Made by a program: the position numbers and the translations under genes
Notes under the pieces: generated by a model
Database searches by the model: none
Seen by the model: the letters and a program-made list of their open reading frames with translations, nothing else
What the model was told of the DNA's origin: nothing
Source of the DNA: CAZSTA01 sp964609495 [NCBI: uncultured bacterium]
Lineage (GTDB): Bacteria; CAZSTA01
Assembly (NCBI GenBank): GCA_964609495.1
Contig: CAZSTA010000045.1
Coordinates: forward strand, 1 to 20,786
Direction: 5' to 3'
DNA: 20,786 bases
In this document: piece after piece, positions 1 through 8,472 of the stretch
Layout of the letters: each line of letters opens with the position of its first letter
Numbering within the stretch: position 1 is the first letter of the stretch

Positions 1-72
1 ACCAAAAGGTGAAAGATAGACCTTTATGATGTAGAAACATTGAACTCAACTAACCTAACAAGGAGGGAGAAG

Positions 73-1098
73 ATGGTTAGATACTTGATAGCTCTATCTC
101 TCACTCTAATGCTTTTCGCAACCCCAGTCTCCGCAGAAGTCGATATCTGGGGGGAAACAACAAATACTTTATCTTACATAACTGGAGATGACGAGAACCC
201 TCCGGTTTTAGGGTTAGGCTTAACCTTAATAGATGAATTAAGGCTCTCCTTAAGTGCTGGAGTTGGCGACGCTGGGATATACTCCCAACTAGCCTATGCT
301 GATGATGGAACTGGTGCTTACCTAGACCTTTTATATCTGGATTACTCCACCAAGAAGATGGACTTTCGTATCGGGAAGCAGTTAATCGCCTGGGGAAGAG
401 GTTTATCTTGGAATCCAACGGATAACCTCACTCTCCTGGATTATCGACATTTTCAGAAGAAACTACCGGTAACTGCCCTTAAAATAGACTATTATTTAAA
501 TAATGATATGACAATAACCACAGTGCTTCTCCCTCCCTCCGCAGAAATAGGAAGTCCCACCCCTTCGGAATCGGAAGATGTTGGATATGCTCTCAAATTC
601 ACCGGATATTTTAAAGATATGGATATATCGGGAAGTATTTACCGAGATCAGCTAGAGAGGCGCTATGTGTATGGCTTGGATGGATTTGGGGCTATCTCCG
701 GTATAGGAGTGCGAGCAGAAGTCGCTCTCTCTTATCCAGACGAAGGGGAATCTTACACTCAGTTTCTAGTGGGAGCGGATTACACCTTTGAAAATGGACT
801 TCATATAATAGGTGAATATCACCGAGATGAGAAGGTCATAAAGGGAGCGGTTAATCGCCTCATAGCAGGGGTCGATTATGACTTCACCGAGAAATTGCTC
901 TTCCTTGGAGCTCTATTAATAGATTTAGATACCGGTAATTTCGCTCCTATGCCTGATCTCACCTATTGTGTATCTGATGAGTTGGAGATAAAGGCGGGAG
1001 GACGCCCCGCGATGATCGGAGATGAGGTGGATATGTTAGATATAGATTTAACCGATCTAAGTATAGATTTTTATGTGATGACGAGGTATAGTTTTTGA
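73..1098 (+). CDS. Predicted outer-membrane beta-barrel protein
   Basis: The start is the ATG at 73, which has a strong ribosome site (AGGAGGG at 61-67) five bases upstream; an in-frame TTG at 40 has none. The 341-residue product begins with a signal peptide (hydrophobic residues about 4-18, likely cut after VSA at residue 21). The rest consists of alternating polar/hydrophobic strands rich in Gly, Tyr and Asp, and it ends in YSF. A C-terminal Phe is the usual signal for barrel insertion by the BAM complex. A stretch at about residues 92-115 (RIGKQLIAWGRGLSWNPTD) resembles a strand-turn pattern seen in porin-like and capsule or alginate-export barrels. No catalytic motif is visible and the substrate is unknown. 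Barrel identity is inferred from composition and termini, not from a recognised family. The gene precedes the DUF1175/alpha-2-macroglobulin pair but is separated from it by about 250 bp. Confidence 0.72.
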   Translation: MVRYLIALSLTLMLFATPVSAEVDIWGETTNTLSYITGDDENPPVLGLGLTLIDELRLSLSAGVGDAGIYSQLAYADDGTGAYLDLLYLDYSTKKMDFRIGKQLIAWGRGLSWNPTDNLTLLDYRHFQKKLPVTALKIDYYLNNDMTITTVLLPPSAEIGSPTPSESEDVGYALKFTGYFKDMDISGSIYRDQLERRYVYGLDGFGAISGIGVRAEVALSYPDEGESYTQFLVGADYTFENGLHIIGEYHRDEKVIKGAVNRLIAGVDYDFTEKLLFLGALLIDLDTGNFAPMPDLTYCVSDELEIKAGGRPAMIGDEVDMLDIDLTDLSIDFYVMTRYSF

Positions 1099-1119
1099 TC
1101 GGGAGGAGAAAATTCCTAG

Positions 1120-1254
1120 ATGGTAGCATTCAGAAGAGTTAAAGATACTATCTTCTCAACCTCAGCAACAGCTGTGTCAATCTTGACACAGCTATTTATC
1201 TGCTTCGGAATTTTACTTCCCATTATAATTAGATATTTTGCTATTCATCTTTAA
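1120..1254 (+). CDS. Possible small single-pass membrane protein (44 aa)
   Basis: This short reading frame starts at the ATG at 1120. The ribosome-site-like GGGAGGAG at 1101-1108 lies 11 bases upstream, a slightly long spacing. The translation has a basic N-terminus (MVAFRRVKD) and then one long hydrophobic run from about residue 17 to 40, the pattern of a single transmembrane helix. The frame stops at TAA 1252-1254. I recognise no family. A perfect inverted repeat (1170-1193) lies inside the frame, so the stretch could instead be a non-coding spacer with a hairpin. The pairing of an upstream GGGAGGAG with a basic-then-hydrophobic layout is the only support. Confidence 0.3.
   Translation: MVAFRRVKDTIFSTSATAVSILTQLFICFGILLPIIIRYFAIHL
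1170..1193. other. Perfect inverted repeat / hairpin
   Basis: AGCTGTGTCA pairs perfectly with TGACACAGCT across a four-base loop. It lies downstream of the barrel gene and upstream of the DUF1175 gene. There is no run of T after it, so it is a poor intrinsic terminator. It could be an mRNA-stabilising hairpin or an operator, and it sits inside the possible small reading frame at 1120-1254. Confidence 0.45.
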
Positions 1255-1340
1255 TCCAGGAGAGTTGGAATGTAAATTGCTATTTTATTGGAGAGATGAA
1301 ATACCCATTTCCACCTTTTATATTCTAATTTCTAATCGAA

Positions 1341-1373
1341 AGAGGATAGGTAATGAGCTTCAATCCTCTATCC
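1341..1373 (+). promoter_or_regulatory. Hairpin enclosing the DUF1175 ribosome site and start codon
   Basis: AGAGGAT (1341-1347) can pair with ATCCTCT (1363-1369), placing the ATG at 1353 in the loop and part of the ribosome site in the stem. A competing pairing, GGATAG (1344-1349) with CTATCC (1368-1373), masks the ribosome site further. The pairing is visible in the sequence; a role in controlling translation is inference. Confidence 0.3.
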
Positions 1374-2477
1374 AGAAAACTACTTCTTATCTTAATAGCG
1401 ATATCAATCGCTTTCCCTACCCTATATCTAGTTGCCTTCACCGATAGGCGCAGCTCCTACGATAGAGAGGAGGAAGTTGTTAAACCCAATCATCTGACCT
1501 TAACTGCCGAGCTAAGAGATCAGGATGAGGAAGGAAACACAACATATCTGGTAACTGCCTATATTAAGAACTCCGCGGAGGAGATCGTCCTTGATACTCC
1601 TTTCCAAGTCTTCTTCTCCATAATCTCTGGACCGCAAGAAGTTACGATTCAAGGCGAAAATCCGCAAGTTACCGCGGAAGGAAAAACTGAGATATCTTTG
1701 TTCACCTCAGCTAAGCAGGGAACAATCATCGTTCAAGCTACGTCTAAGGGATTAAAAAAAGCGGTAACGCGTATATTCTTGACTCCCTTAGGGGATATAG
1801 ATAGAGATGGCTTCCCTGATGCAGTAGAGCTTACTACCGCGGAGGATAGATACAATTTTACGGAATGGTTCATTACCATAGCCGAATCTCAATATTATAA
1901 TAAGAATCGAGATTGGTCGGAGAAGTATCAAGATTGTAGCGGTTTAATTCGATATGCTTATCGAGAGGCTCTAAGTCTGCATACCAATGAATGGCTCGAT
2001 AAGTTTTACTTCTCCTTCTCGATAGCGATCCCCGATGTTAAGAAGTATAATTATCCCGAGGTGCCGATTTTGGGAAGGAGGCTATTTCGCATCGCTAGAG
2101 GACCTTTCAAACCCTCGGATATGCGGGAAGAGTTATTTCGCTCGGAAGTATCGGCTTCTGTTTTAAAAAACTACAATACAGTATTCTTAGGGAGAAGAGA
2201 TGAGGACGCGGAGAGAGGCTCTTTGCTCTTCTTCTATCACCCTTCCGAGCCTGATCTTCCCTATCATGCGATGATCTTTGCTGGAGATGATAATGGTATT
2301 GTGGAGAAGGATAATGATGATTGGATTGTGTATCATACTGGACCTATAGACGATACTAAAGGAACTGTAAAGAAAGTGAGAAGAGAAGTCCTAAAAAAGC
2401 ATCCCGATAAAACTTGGAGACCGGTTTCAACTAATCCCAATTTCTTAGGTTATTATCGATTTAAGATAATAGATTAA
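1353..2477 (+). CDS. DUF1175 (YfaT-like) protein with N-terminal Ig-like domain
   Basis: A 374-residue exported or membrane-anchored protein. Residues 9-29 form a signal peptide or anchor. Residues about 45-143 look like an Ig/invasin-type beta sandwich. Residues 148-156 (DIDRDGFPD) match a DxDxDG calcium-binding loop. The C-terminal region carries DCSGLIRYAYREAL (195-208) and PYHAMIFAGD (303-312), the pattern I know from DUF1175, the family of E. coli YfaT, encoded beside the alpha-2-macroglobulin YfaS. Cys195, His305 and perhaps His328 resemble the Cys/His arrangement of NlpC/P60-type hydrolases, so a papain-like amidase or peptidase fold is possible, but no activity is established. A GAGGATAGG ribosome site at 1342-1350 sets the start. 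The alpha-2-macroglobulin gene follows after 20 bp with its own strong ribosome site, so the two are almost certainly one operon. Confidence 0.8.
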   Translation: MSFNPLSRKLLLILIAISIAFPTLYLVAFTDRRSSYDREEEVVKPNHLTLTAELRDQDEEGNTTYLVTAYIKNSAEEIVLDTPFQVFFSIISGPQEVTIQGENPQVTAEGKTEISLFTSAKQGTIIVQATSKGLKKAVTRIFLTPLGDIDRDGFPDAVELTTAEDRYNFTEWFITIAESQYYNKNRDWSEKYQDCSGLIRYAYREALSLHTNEWLDKFYFSFSIAIPDVKKYNYPEVPILGRRLFRIARGPFKPSDMREELFRSEVSASVLKNYNTVFLGRRDEDAERGSLLFFYHPSEPDLPYHAMIFAGDDNGIVEKDNDDWIVYHTGPIDDTKGTVKKVRREVLKKHPDKTWRPVSTNPNFLGYYRFKIID

Positions 2478-2497
2478 AAGCTAGGAGGTATATAATA

Positions 2498-5400
2498 ATG
2501 ACAAGAGAGAAAAAGATGGTAATACTGGCTTTCGTAATCTGCTTTCTAGGGGCATTTATGTTCGTCTCGAACGCAGTGGAAAAAGGAGAGAAGAAATTCT
2601 ATCTGTCCACCAATCAAATATATCCCACCGATCAAAAGGCCTACTTTCAACTCGAAACTATGAATATAGATTATGTCGAGGTTAATGTCTATAAAGTTGA
2701 TCTGATGGAATTCTTCGATAAACACCTTAAATTTGATGATATTGGATTGGTAGATGTAGGGGATAGAAAGCCAATACGTTCCTGGAGAGAGAAGACCAGA
2801 GTTCGAAGGAATAACTGGTGGTCCTATAAGAATGTAGCTTTTCCCATCAAAGAGCCAGCCGCCTATCTCATAGAGGGGATACATGAGGATTTGAAGGGAT
2901 ACACTCTAGTTATAATCTCCGATCTGGCTATGGTAACTAAGAGATCTCCAAAGCAGATGTTAATCTACGTAACTGATCGGAAAAGTGGAGAGCCTCTTCC
3001 CGCATACGTGGTATTCAGCAATGGAGAAGAGATCGTATCGGAGGGATATGCCGATGAAGATGGACTGATCTTCGTAGAATCGAGGGATACAAGTCGATTC
3101 ATCGCTTTAGCCAAATATAATGAGAATTACGCCCTCTCCAACCTTTACAGCTACGGGAGTTCGGATTATTACACGGTCTATACCTATACGGATAGACCGA
3201 TATATCGCCCCAATCACACCGTTCATTTTAAGGGAATAGTCCGTCAATACAGAAGCGGTAAGTATTATAACTATGCCAATAAAGAAGTCTCGGTCCGAAT
3301 TATAGATCCCGATCAAAATACCATCTACCAAAAGGAGAGAACAACAACCTCCTTCGGAACCTATAGCGGGGAGGTAACCCTGGGCGATGAACCTCCTTTA
3401 GGCTTCTATCGTATAGAGACCACTGTGGGAGGATATACCTTTGAGCAAAGCTTCCGAGTCGATGAGTATAAGAAACCGGAGTTCGAGGTCAAAGTTACCA
3501 CGGATAAGTCCAATTATATTCAAGGAGAGGCTATCACCGCCACCATATCCGCTCGTTATTACTTCGGAGAACCAGTGAGAGGAGCTGATGTAACCTACTT
3601 CGTCTATCGTAGTCGTTATTATCTCCCCTGGTGGTATTTCGAGGACCCGATCTATAGCTGGTACTATGGAGATGAAGGATACTACGGCTATGGGGAAGAG
3701 ATAGTGATCAGAGAATCTGCAACTCTCGATAAGGACGGCAAGCTAGTAGTCGAGATCCCAACTGAGAAGTTAGATCATGATATGGCTTATAGGATAGAGG
3801 CTAGAGTCGTGGATAAGAGCAGAAGAGAGATAACTAATAGCACAACTGCTAAAGCTACCAGAGCGGCCTTCTCTATCATCATAAGCACCAATAAATACCT
3901 CTACAAGCTAGATGAGGAGATCAAAGTAAAGATAAGAACTGTGGACTTCCTCCGAAAACCCGTATCCACTAAGGTTACAGTCGAAGTGAGCAAAAGAAAC
4001 TGGAGAAAGAGGGGTGGATATTCCGATGAAGAGCTAGCGAAGAAAGAGGTTATAACCGATGAGAACGGGATAGCAAGACTAAGCTTCTCTGCTGAAGTCC
4101 AGGGATATGTCTATATCTACGCCTATGCGGACGACGAGTTTGGAAACTTAGCTTCCTCCTATGATTACGCTTGGGTGACTGGCAAAGGCTATTGGTGGGG
4201 GAATTACAGCTTTGGAGAGCTAGATATAATCCCCGATAAGAATAGCTATTCGGTGGGGGAGATCGCGAGGGTAATGATCAGCAGCCCTTATCAGGATATA
4301 TACGGATTAATTACGATCGAGGGCGATGAGATCTACAATCATCAAGTAGTCTATCTGGAAGGAAATTCCACGGTGATAAATATTCCCATCAAGGAAGTTT
4401 ATTCTCCCAACGCCTTTATCTCCGTCTCGGTGATCTATAACGGTCAATTCTCGCAACAGATGAAATTATTGGTAGTTCCCCCCGAGGGTAAGTTCGTAAG
4501 CGTCAAAATAACCTCTGACCAAGAGATATATAAACCCAGGGATACAGGTCACTTCGAGATAGAGACCACGAATTACAAGGGAGAACCAGTTAACGCTGAG
4601 GTCTCCTTAGGAGTAGTCGATGAATCTATCTACGCTATCCAGGCGGAGATGGCACCTGATATCCGCAAGTTCTTCTACGGCAAGAGGTATAATATAGTAT
4701 ATACCTACTCCTCCTTCTACTTCCGCATCTATGGTTATTCCCAGGTCGCTAAGAGCAAGGAAGCGGAGGATATTAGAGCGAGCTTCGAACTCTCCGATTT
4801 CAAGGGAGAGGAGGAGGAATACGCCAAAGCTGAGATCAGAAAGGAGTTCCCCGATACAGCTCTATGGCTAGCCCACGTAGTTACTGGCACAGATGGCAAA
4901 GCTCAAGTGGATGTCAAATATCCCGATTCTCTAACTACCTGGAGGGCTACCTCCAGAGCAGTAACCCTGGATACTAAGGTCGGAGCCCAGACTCAGAAGA
5001 CGATAGTTCGCAAAAATCTCATCGTTCGTCTGGAGACTCCTCGCTTCTTCACTCAGAAAGATGAACTTCTGATCTCCGCCATAGTGCATAACTATTTGAG
5101 CGAGGATAAGAAAAGCAAGGTTATTTTGGAGGCGGAAGGGCTTGAGCTTCTGGACGACCCAACGAGATTCATAACCGTAGCCAAGGAGGACGAAGTCAGA
5201 GTTGATTGGAAAGTTCGAGCATCTAAAGCTGGGGAGGCGGTGATTACCGCTACCGCCTTAACCGATGAGGAATCTGATGCGATGCAGTTGACTATTCCCA
5301 TCCTCCCCCATGGTATGAAGCAGATCAAATCCATCTCTGGAGAGGTGAAGGATTCGGAGGTATTCATCGTGGATGTTCCCCCTATGGTCATCAAAGAATC

Positions 5401-6937
5401 TACCGAGTTCAAGCTAATTCTTTCGCCCTCTCTAGCCTCTACTATGTTAGACGCTCTCGATTATCTAACTGGCTATCCCTACGGTTGTGTGGAGCAGACT
5501 ATGAGCCGATTCCTTCCCGATGTGATGGTTGGAGAAGTCCTGGAGAATCTCGACTTAACTAGCAAGAAGCTTGAAGAAGAGTTGCCCAAGATGGTGAAGG
5601 AGGGATTGAAGAAGCTATATAAGTTCCAGCATAGCGATGGTGGTTGGGGCTGGTGGGAATTTGATGAGTCTCATCCATTTATGACCGCTTATGTCGTTTA
5701 TGGACTGACTGTCGCAGTAAACGCAGGATTCGATGTTGATAGGGAGGTGTTGGAGAGAGGGATAGACTCACTTAAAGATCAGGTGAGATATGCGAAGGAT
5801 AAGGGGACCAAAACTTATATGCTCTATGCTCTCTCCTTCAATCGAAATGCTGATATTCCGCAGTTAGACGCGATTTACAAGGATAAACATCAGTTGAATG
5901 ATTATTCCAAAGCCCTTCTGGCGATGACCCTGGACAATATGGGAGATAAAGAGCGGGCTTTAGCGGTCCTCAAGGAGCTAGAAGAGAGCGCTCAGGTGAC
6001 GGGTAACACCTGCCATTGGGGAGGAAAAAGTTGGCATTACGGCTGGATGGATGATGTAACGGAGACGACCGCCTATGTCTTCAAAGCCTTCGCTAGATTG
6101 GATCCCGCCAACGAATTGTTGCCTAAGACTATAAGATGGCTTATCAATCAGCGACGAGGCAATCGTTGGAACTCGACTAAGGATACCGCGGCTATAATCT
6201 ATGCTTTCGTGGATTACTTGAACGTCACCGGCGAGCTGTATCCGAATTATACCGCGAAGGTGTATATCAACGGGGAGTTAGTAAAGAAGCTCGAGGTTAC
6301 GAGGGATAACTTGATGGATGTTGATACGGAGATCAAGCTTACTGGAGAGCAAGTGAGGAATACGAATATAATTCGCATAGACAGGGAAGGAGAAGGAAAG
6401 CTCTACTACTCCACTATGCTCACCTATTTCACTCAAGAGGACGATATCAAAGCTCGAAATGATGGGATCATCGTGAAGAGGGAGTATTTCGAGATGATTC
6501 CAGTGCAAAGTAGAGAAGGTGACTGGTTCTACGGCTTGAGGTCTCTAGGAGATACGATCCCCTCTGGAAAGGAGATATACGTAAAGCTCAGGATCACAGC
6601 AGGAGTAGACTATCAATATGTGATCTTTGAGGATCCCTTCCCTAGTGGCTGTGAGGTCATCAAGGATGACACCGGTTATATAATCATAGGTGAGAGGACG
6701 AGGAAGAAGCATTACTACAGGTACTATTGGGATTATTGGTACTCGAGCAAAGAGTTTAGGGATGAGAAAGCGGTCTTTTTCGCCACCGATCTGCCCAGAG
6801 GAACTTATGAGTTGAACTACATCCTTCGCTCTCAGATCCCTGGTGACTGCAAAGTTATGCCCACGTTAGCCTATCTGATGTATGCTCCCGAGGTTCGGGG
6901 CAACTCCAATGAACGCGAATTGAGTATCACCGAATAG
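2498..6937 (+). CDS. Bacterial alpha-2-macroglobulin with intact thioester
   Basis: A 1479-residue secreted protease-trapping protein. The start ATG has AGGAGGT at 2483-2489. Residues about 7-26 form a signal peptide ending near SNA. There is no lipobox, so it is not an obvious lipoprotein. Macroglobulin (MG) domains fill the N-terminal half and include TDRPIYRPN near residue 231. The bait-domain motif VVDESIYAI is followed by a Tyr- and charge-rich stretch that would be the bait. PDSLTTW (809-815) is the family signature. The thioester motif CVEQ is intact at residues 997-1000 and is followed by the Trp-rich helical thioester domain (GGWGWW). The C-terminus (YAPEVRG) is typical of bacterial members. 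Family knowledge: cleavage of the bait exposes the thioester, which couples covalently to the attacking protease. It lies between the DUF1175 gene and a zinc-hydrolase gene three bases downstream. Confidence 0.95.
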   Translation: MTREKKMVILAFVICFLGAFMFVSNAVEKGEKKFYLSTNQIYPTDQKAYFQLETMNIDYVEVNVYKVDLMEFFDKHLKFDDIGLVDVGDRKPIRSWREKTRVRRNNWWSYKNVAFPIKEPAAYLIEGIHEDLKGYTLVIISDLAMVTKRSPKQMLIYVTDRKSGEPLPAYVVFSNGEEIVSEGYADEDGLIFVESRDTSRFIALAKYNENYALSNLYSYGSSDYYTVYTYTDRPIYRPNHTVHFKGIVRQYRSGKYYNYANKEVSVRIIDPDQNTIYQKERTTTSFGTYSGEVTLGDEPPLGFYRIETTVGGYTFEQSFRVDEYKKPEFEVKVTTDKSNYIQGEAITATISARYYFGEPVRGADVTYFVYRSRYYLPWWYFEDPIYSWYYGDEGYYGYGEEIVIRESATLDKDGKLVVEIPTEKLDHDMAYRIEARVVDKSRREITNSTTAKATRAAFSIIISTNKYLYKLDEEIKVKIRTVDFLRKPVSTKVTVEVSKRNWRKRGGYSDEELAKKEVITDENGIARLSFSAEVQGYVYIYAYADDEFGNLASSYDYAWVTGKGYWWGNYSFGELDIIPDKNSYSVGEIARVMISSPYQDIYGLITIEGDEIYNHQVVYLEGNSTVINIPIKEVYSPNAFISVSVIYNGQFSQQMKLLVVPPEGKFVSVKITSDQEIYKPRDTGHFEIETTNYKGEPVNAEVSLGVVDESIYAIQAEMAPDIRKFFYGKRYNIVYTYSSFYFRIYGYSQVAKSKEAEDIRASFELSDFKGEEEEYAKAEIRKEFPDTALWLAHVVTGTDGKAQVDVKYPDSLTTWRATSRAVTLDTKVGAQTQKTIVRKNLIVRLETPRFFTQKDELLISAIVHNYLSEDKKSKVILEAEGLELLDDPTRFITVAKEDEVRVDWKVRASKAGEAVITATALTDEESDAMQLTIPILPHGMKQIKSISGEVKDSEVFIVDVPPMVIKESTEFKLILSPSLASTMLDALDYLTGYPYGCVEQTMSRFLPDVMVGEVLENLDLTSKKLEEELPKMVKEGLKKLYKFQHSDGGWGWWEFDESHPFMTAYVVYGLTVAVNAGFDVDREVLERGIDSLKDQVRYAKDKGTKTYMLYALSFNRNADIPQLDAIYKDKHQLNDYSKALLAMTLDNMGDKERALAVLKELEESAQVTGNTCHWGGKSWHYGWMDDVTETTAYVFKAFARLDPANELLPKTIRWLINQRRGNRWNSTKDTAAIIYAFVDYLNVTGELYPNYTAKVYINGELVKKLEVTRDNLMDVDTEIKLTGEQVRNTNIIRIDREGEGKLYYSTMLTYFTQEDDIKARNDGIIVKREYFEMIPVQSREGDWFYGLRSLGDTIPSGKEIYVKLRITAGVDYQYVIFEDPFPSGCEVIKDDTGYIIIGERTRKKHYYRYYWDYWYSSKEFRDEKAVFFATDLPRGTYELNYILRSQIPGDCKVMPTLAYLMYAPEVRGNSNERELSITE

Positions 6938-6940
6938 CTG

Positions 6941-7618
6941 ATGATTAAAGAAGTTTCAAGGCGCAGGACCTTGCTTTTGCTCTGGTTAGCTATAATTTCC
7001 CTTGGTTGGTCCTGCGACACTCATCACAAGATCGTCGAGGATGCGATCGAGCTGATGCCCGAGGATTTCAAAGGTGAGCTTATCGCTAATAAGGAAAGCC
7101 TGTTAAGGGGCTCGATCGCTCCTGACACTGAATATTTGAATTTCTTTGAGCATAACTATAACATTTATAATGGGATAGGAGGTGCTCCAAGTGCTATAAA
7201 TAGAGAGGCAAAACTCATCTGCAAAATGATAAGAGAGAATAAGCCCTTCGATAAGATAGCATATAGATTAGGGGTTATATCTCACTATGTATCAGATCTA
7301 CATGTTCCCTTACATACAGATGAGACAGATCCCAATGAGTGGAAGTATCATACAAAATATGAAAACGAGGTGGTAACATACTATCTCTTTCGGGATAGGA
7401 ACTATGAATATCCCCCTCTTGAACTGATCGATGATCCTGAGGAATTCGCTATATCTATAGCTCTCTTCTACAATCAATACTACGATGATATAAGTAAAGC
7501 CTATACCTCGGGGGGAGGTTTTAGTAAGGTAAGGAAGCTGACTGAAAAGGCGTATAGAGGATCAGTATATGATGTCGCTTGTATATGGCATACCTTACTT
7601 ACTACCTGTAAAGATTGA
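6941..7618 (+). CDS. Secreted zinc phospholipase C / S1-P1 nuclease-fold protein
   Basis: A 225-residue exported protein starting three bases after the alpha-2-macroglobulin stop, so probably co-transcribed. Residues 6-22 form a basic-hydrophobic signal peptide. Cleavage after Gly22 would expose Trp23, and an N-terminal Trp is a zinc ligand in this superfamily. Candidate tri-zinc ligands in order are Trp23, His28 (or 29), Asp62, His71, His115, Asp119, His125, His137 and Glu141. The spacings His-x3-Asp-x5-His and His-x3-Glu equal those of Bacillus cereus phospholipase C, and Trp+5 to His equals that of P1 nuclease. The enzyme would act outside the cytoplasm on phospholipid head groups or single-stranded nucleic acid; the sequence does not decide which. 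No clear ribosome site precedes the ATG, suggesting translational coupling. The length is short for the family. Confidence 0.75.
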   Translation: MIKEVSRRRTLLLLWLAIISLGWSCDTHHKIVEDAIELMPEDFKGELIANKESLLRGSIAPDTEYLNFFEHNYNIYNGIGGAPSAINREAKLICKMIRENKPFDKIAYRLGVISHYVSDLHVPLHTDETDPNEWKYHTKYENEVVTYYLFRDRNYEYPPLELIDDPEEFAISIALFYNQYYDDISKAYTSGGGFSKVRKLTEKAYRGSVYDVACIWHTLLTTCKD

Positions 7619-7706
7619 ACGATACAACCTCTCAAATACGAATTATAGACTAAATGCTCAATGTCCGCTCTTGCCCTTAGTTGAAAATTCGAGTTGGTGT
7701 CAAAGT

Positions 7707-7754
7707 AAAGGAAACTTTTGCAGTCAATAGGACTCAAGGTAAAAAAATTCCTTT
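7707..7754 (+). repeat. Palindromic element, copy 1
   Basis: A 48-bp element beginning AAAGGAAACTTTTGC and ending AAAAAAATTCCTTT, with the core CAATAGGACTCAAGGT. The ends form an inverted repeat with one mismatch, and TA flanks both sides. It lies upstream of the gene at 7804. Related copies occur at 11635, 12853, 13080 and 17652. Confidence 0.85.
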
Positions 7755-7774
7755 AGAGGATATAAATCCTCTAA
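7753..7774 (+). other. Hairpin in the leader of the gene at 7804
   Basis: TTAGAGGAT pairs perfectly with ATCCTCTAA across the loop ATAA, directly abutting palindromic element copy 1 and about 20 bases upstream of the ribosome site. A similar GAGGAT...ATCCTC pair abuts copy 4 at 13052-13072. There is no T run, so a terminator is unlikely. Confidence 0.5.
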
Positions 7775-7803
7775 TCATATTAACAAGAAAGGAGAGGAAG
7801 AAT

Positions 7804-8385
7804 ATGAAGAAAAGTGTTTTACTCATTATCGTGCTGTCTTTCACTTTTGCTTTTGGGAGTTTGGTCTTAGCCGAGGAGGATGTGCCTAGCTTACTAGAAA
7901 GCGCCTCTTCGAGCTATAAGGCAGGGGACCTCGAACAAACCATCCAGCTTCTAGAGGAGGCCCTAGACTTAGTCAGGGAGAAATCACCATTGGTCGTAGA
8001 GAATTTCTATCTCGTTACCGAGCCTGCCGAGCTCTATGGTAATTTCAAAGTCCGAGAAAGCAATATCTTTTCTCCTATGGATAAGATGCGATTCTATGCG
8101 GAGCCTAAGAACTATAACTATGAAAAGACTCTTGATGGATATGAAACTTGGATCAAGGTTGATTTCGTGGTTATGGACACCAAGGGGAATGTCCAAGGGG
8201 AGCAAGAAAACTTTCTCAATCAAAAATTTTTCTCTAGATCTAAGATACATGATTTCTTCCTGAATTTAAGTATAAATCTGGGGGGAGCTCTTCCAGCTGG
8301 TAATTACATAGTGGAATTCACCGTTAAAGATGGCATTTCCGATAAGCGAGCGGCTGTTCGAAAGGATTTTGTGATCGAAGAGTAA
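7804..8385 (+). CDS. Secreted protein of unknown function with TPR-like N-terminus
   Basis: The start is the ATG at 7804, preceded by AAAGGAGAGG at 7789-7798. A longer in-frame reading from 7681 would run through a palindromic repeat and is rejected. The 193-residue product has a signal peptide (residues 1-23, VLA then EED). A helical stretch at about residues 30-58 (SYKAGDLEQTIQLLEEALDL) resembles one tetratricopeptide repeat. The C-terminal region (about 65-193) is beta-rich, with PAGNYIVEFTVKDG near 164-177, which looks like an Ig-type sandwich used in periplasmic adaptor proteins. I recognise no named family or catalytic residues. It is probably periplasmic, like its neighbours. The 186-bp gap to the previous gene, containing repeat copy 1 and a hairpin, suggests its own transcript or differential expression. 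Confidence 0.75.
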   Translation: MKKSVLLIIVLSFTFAFGSLVLAEEDVPSLLESASSSYKAGDLEQTIQLLEEALDLVREKSPLVVENFYLVTEPAELYGNFKVRESNIFSPMDKMRFYAEPKNYNYEKTLDGYETWIKVDFVVMDTKGNVQGEQENFLNQKFFSRSKIHDFFLNLSINLGGALPAGNYIVEFTVKDGISDKRAAVRKDFVIEE

Positions 8386-8472
8386 CATTCTTGATAATTT
8401 TCTGAGAGGGTTATATGAATACGGAGTATAGATTAAAGGACAAGAGCGGTATTTGAGAGAAAGGTTTACTAA

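Noticed and set aside
40-72. Upstream in-frame TTG start for the barrel protein
   Set aside because: The ATG at 73 has a strong ribosome site and gives a clean signal peptide; the TTG has neither.
1170-1193. Intrinsic terminator after the barrel gene
   Set aside because: The stem is good but no T run follows, and it may lie inside a small reading frame; recorded only as a hairpin.
1224-1229. TATAAT as a promoter for the DUF1175 operon
   Set aside because: No acceptable -35 box is present 16-18 bases upstream; the TTGACA at 1183 is too far away.
7681-7803. N-terminal extension of the TPR-like secreted protein
   Set aside because: The extension runs through a palindromic repeat and a hairpin. 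The ATG at 7804 has AAAGGAGAGG upstream and starts a signal peptide.
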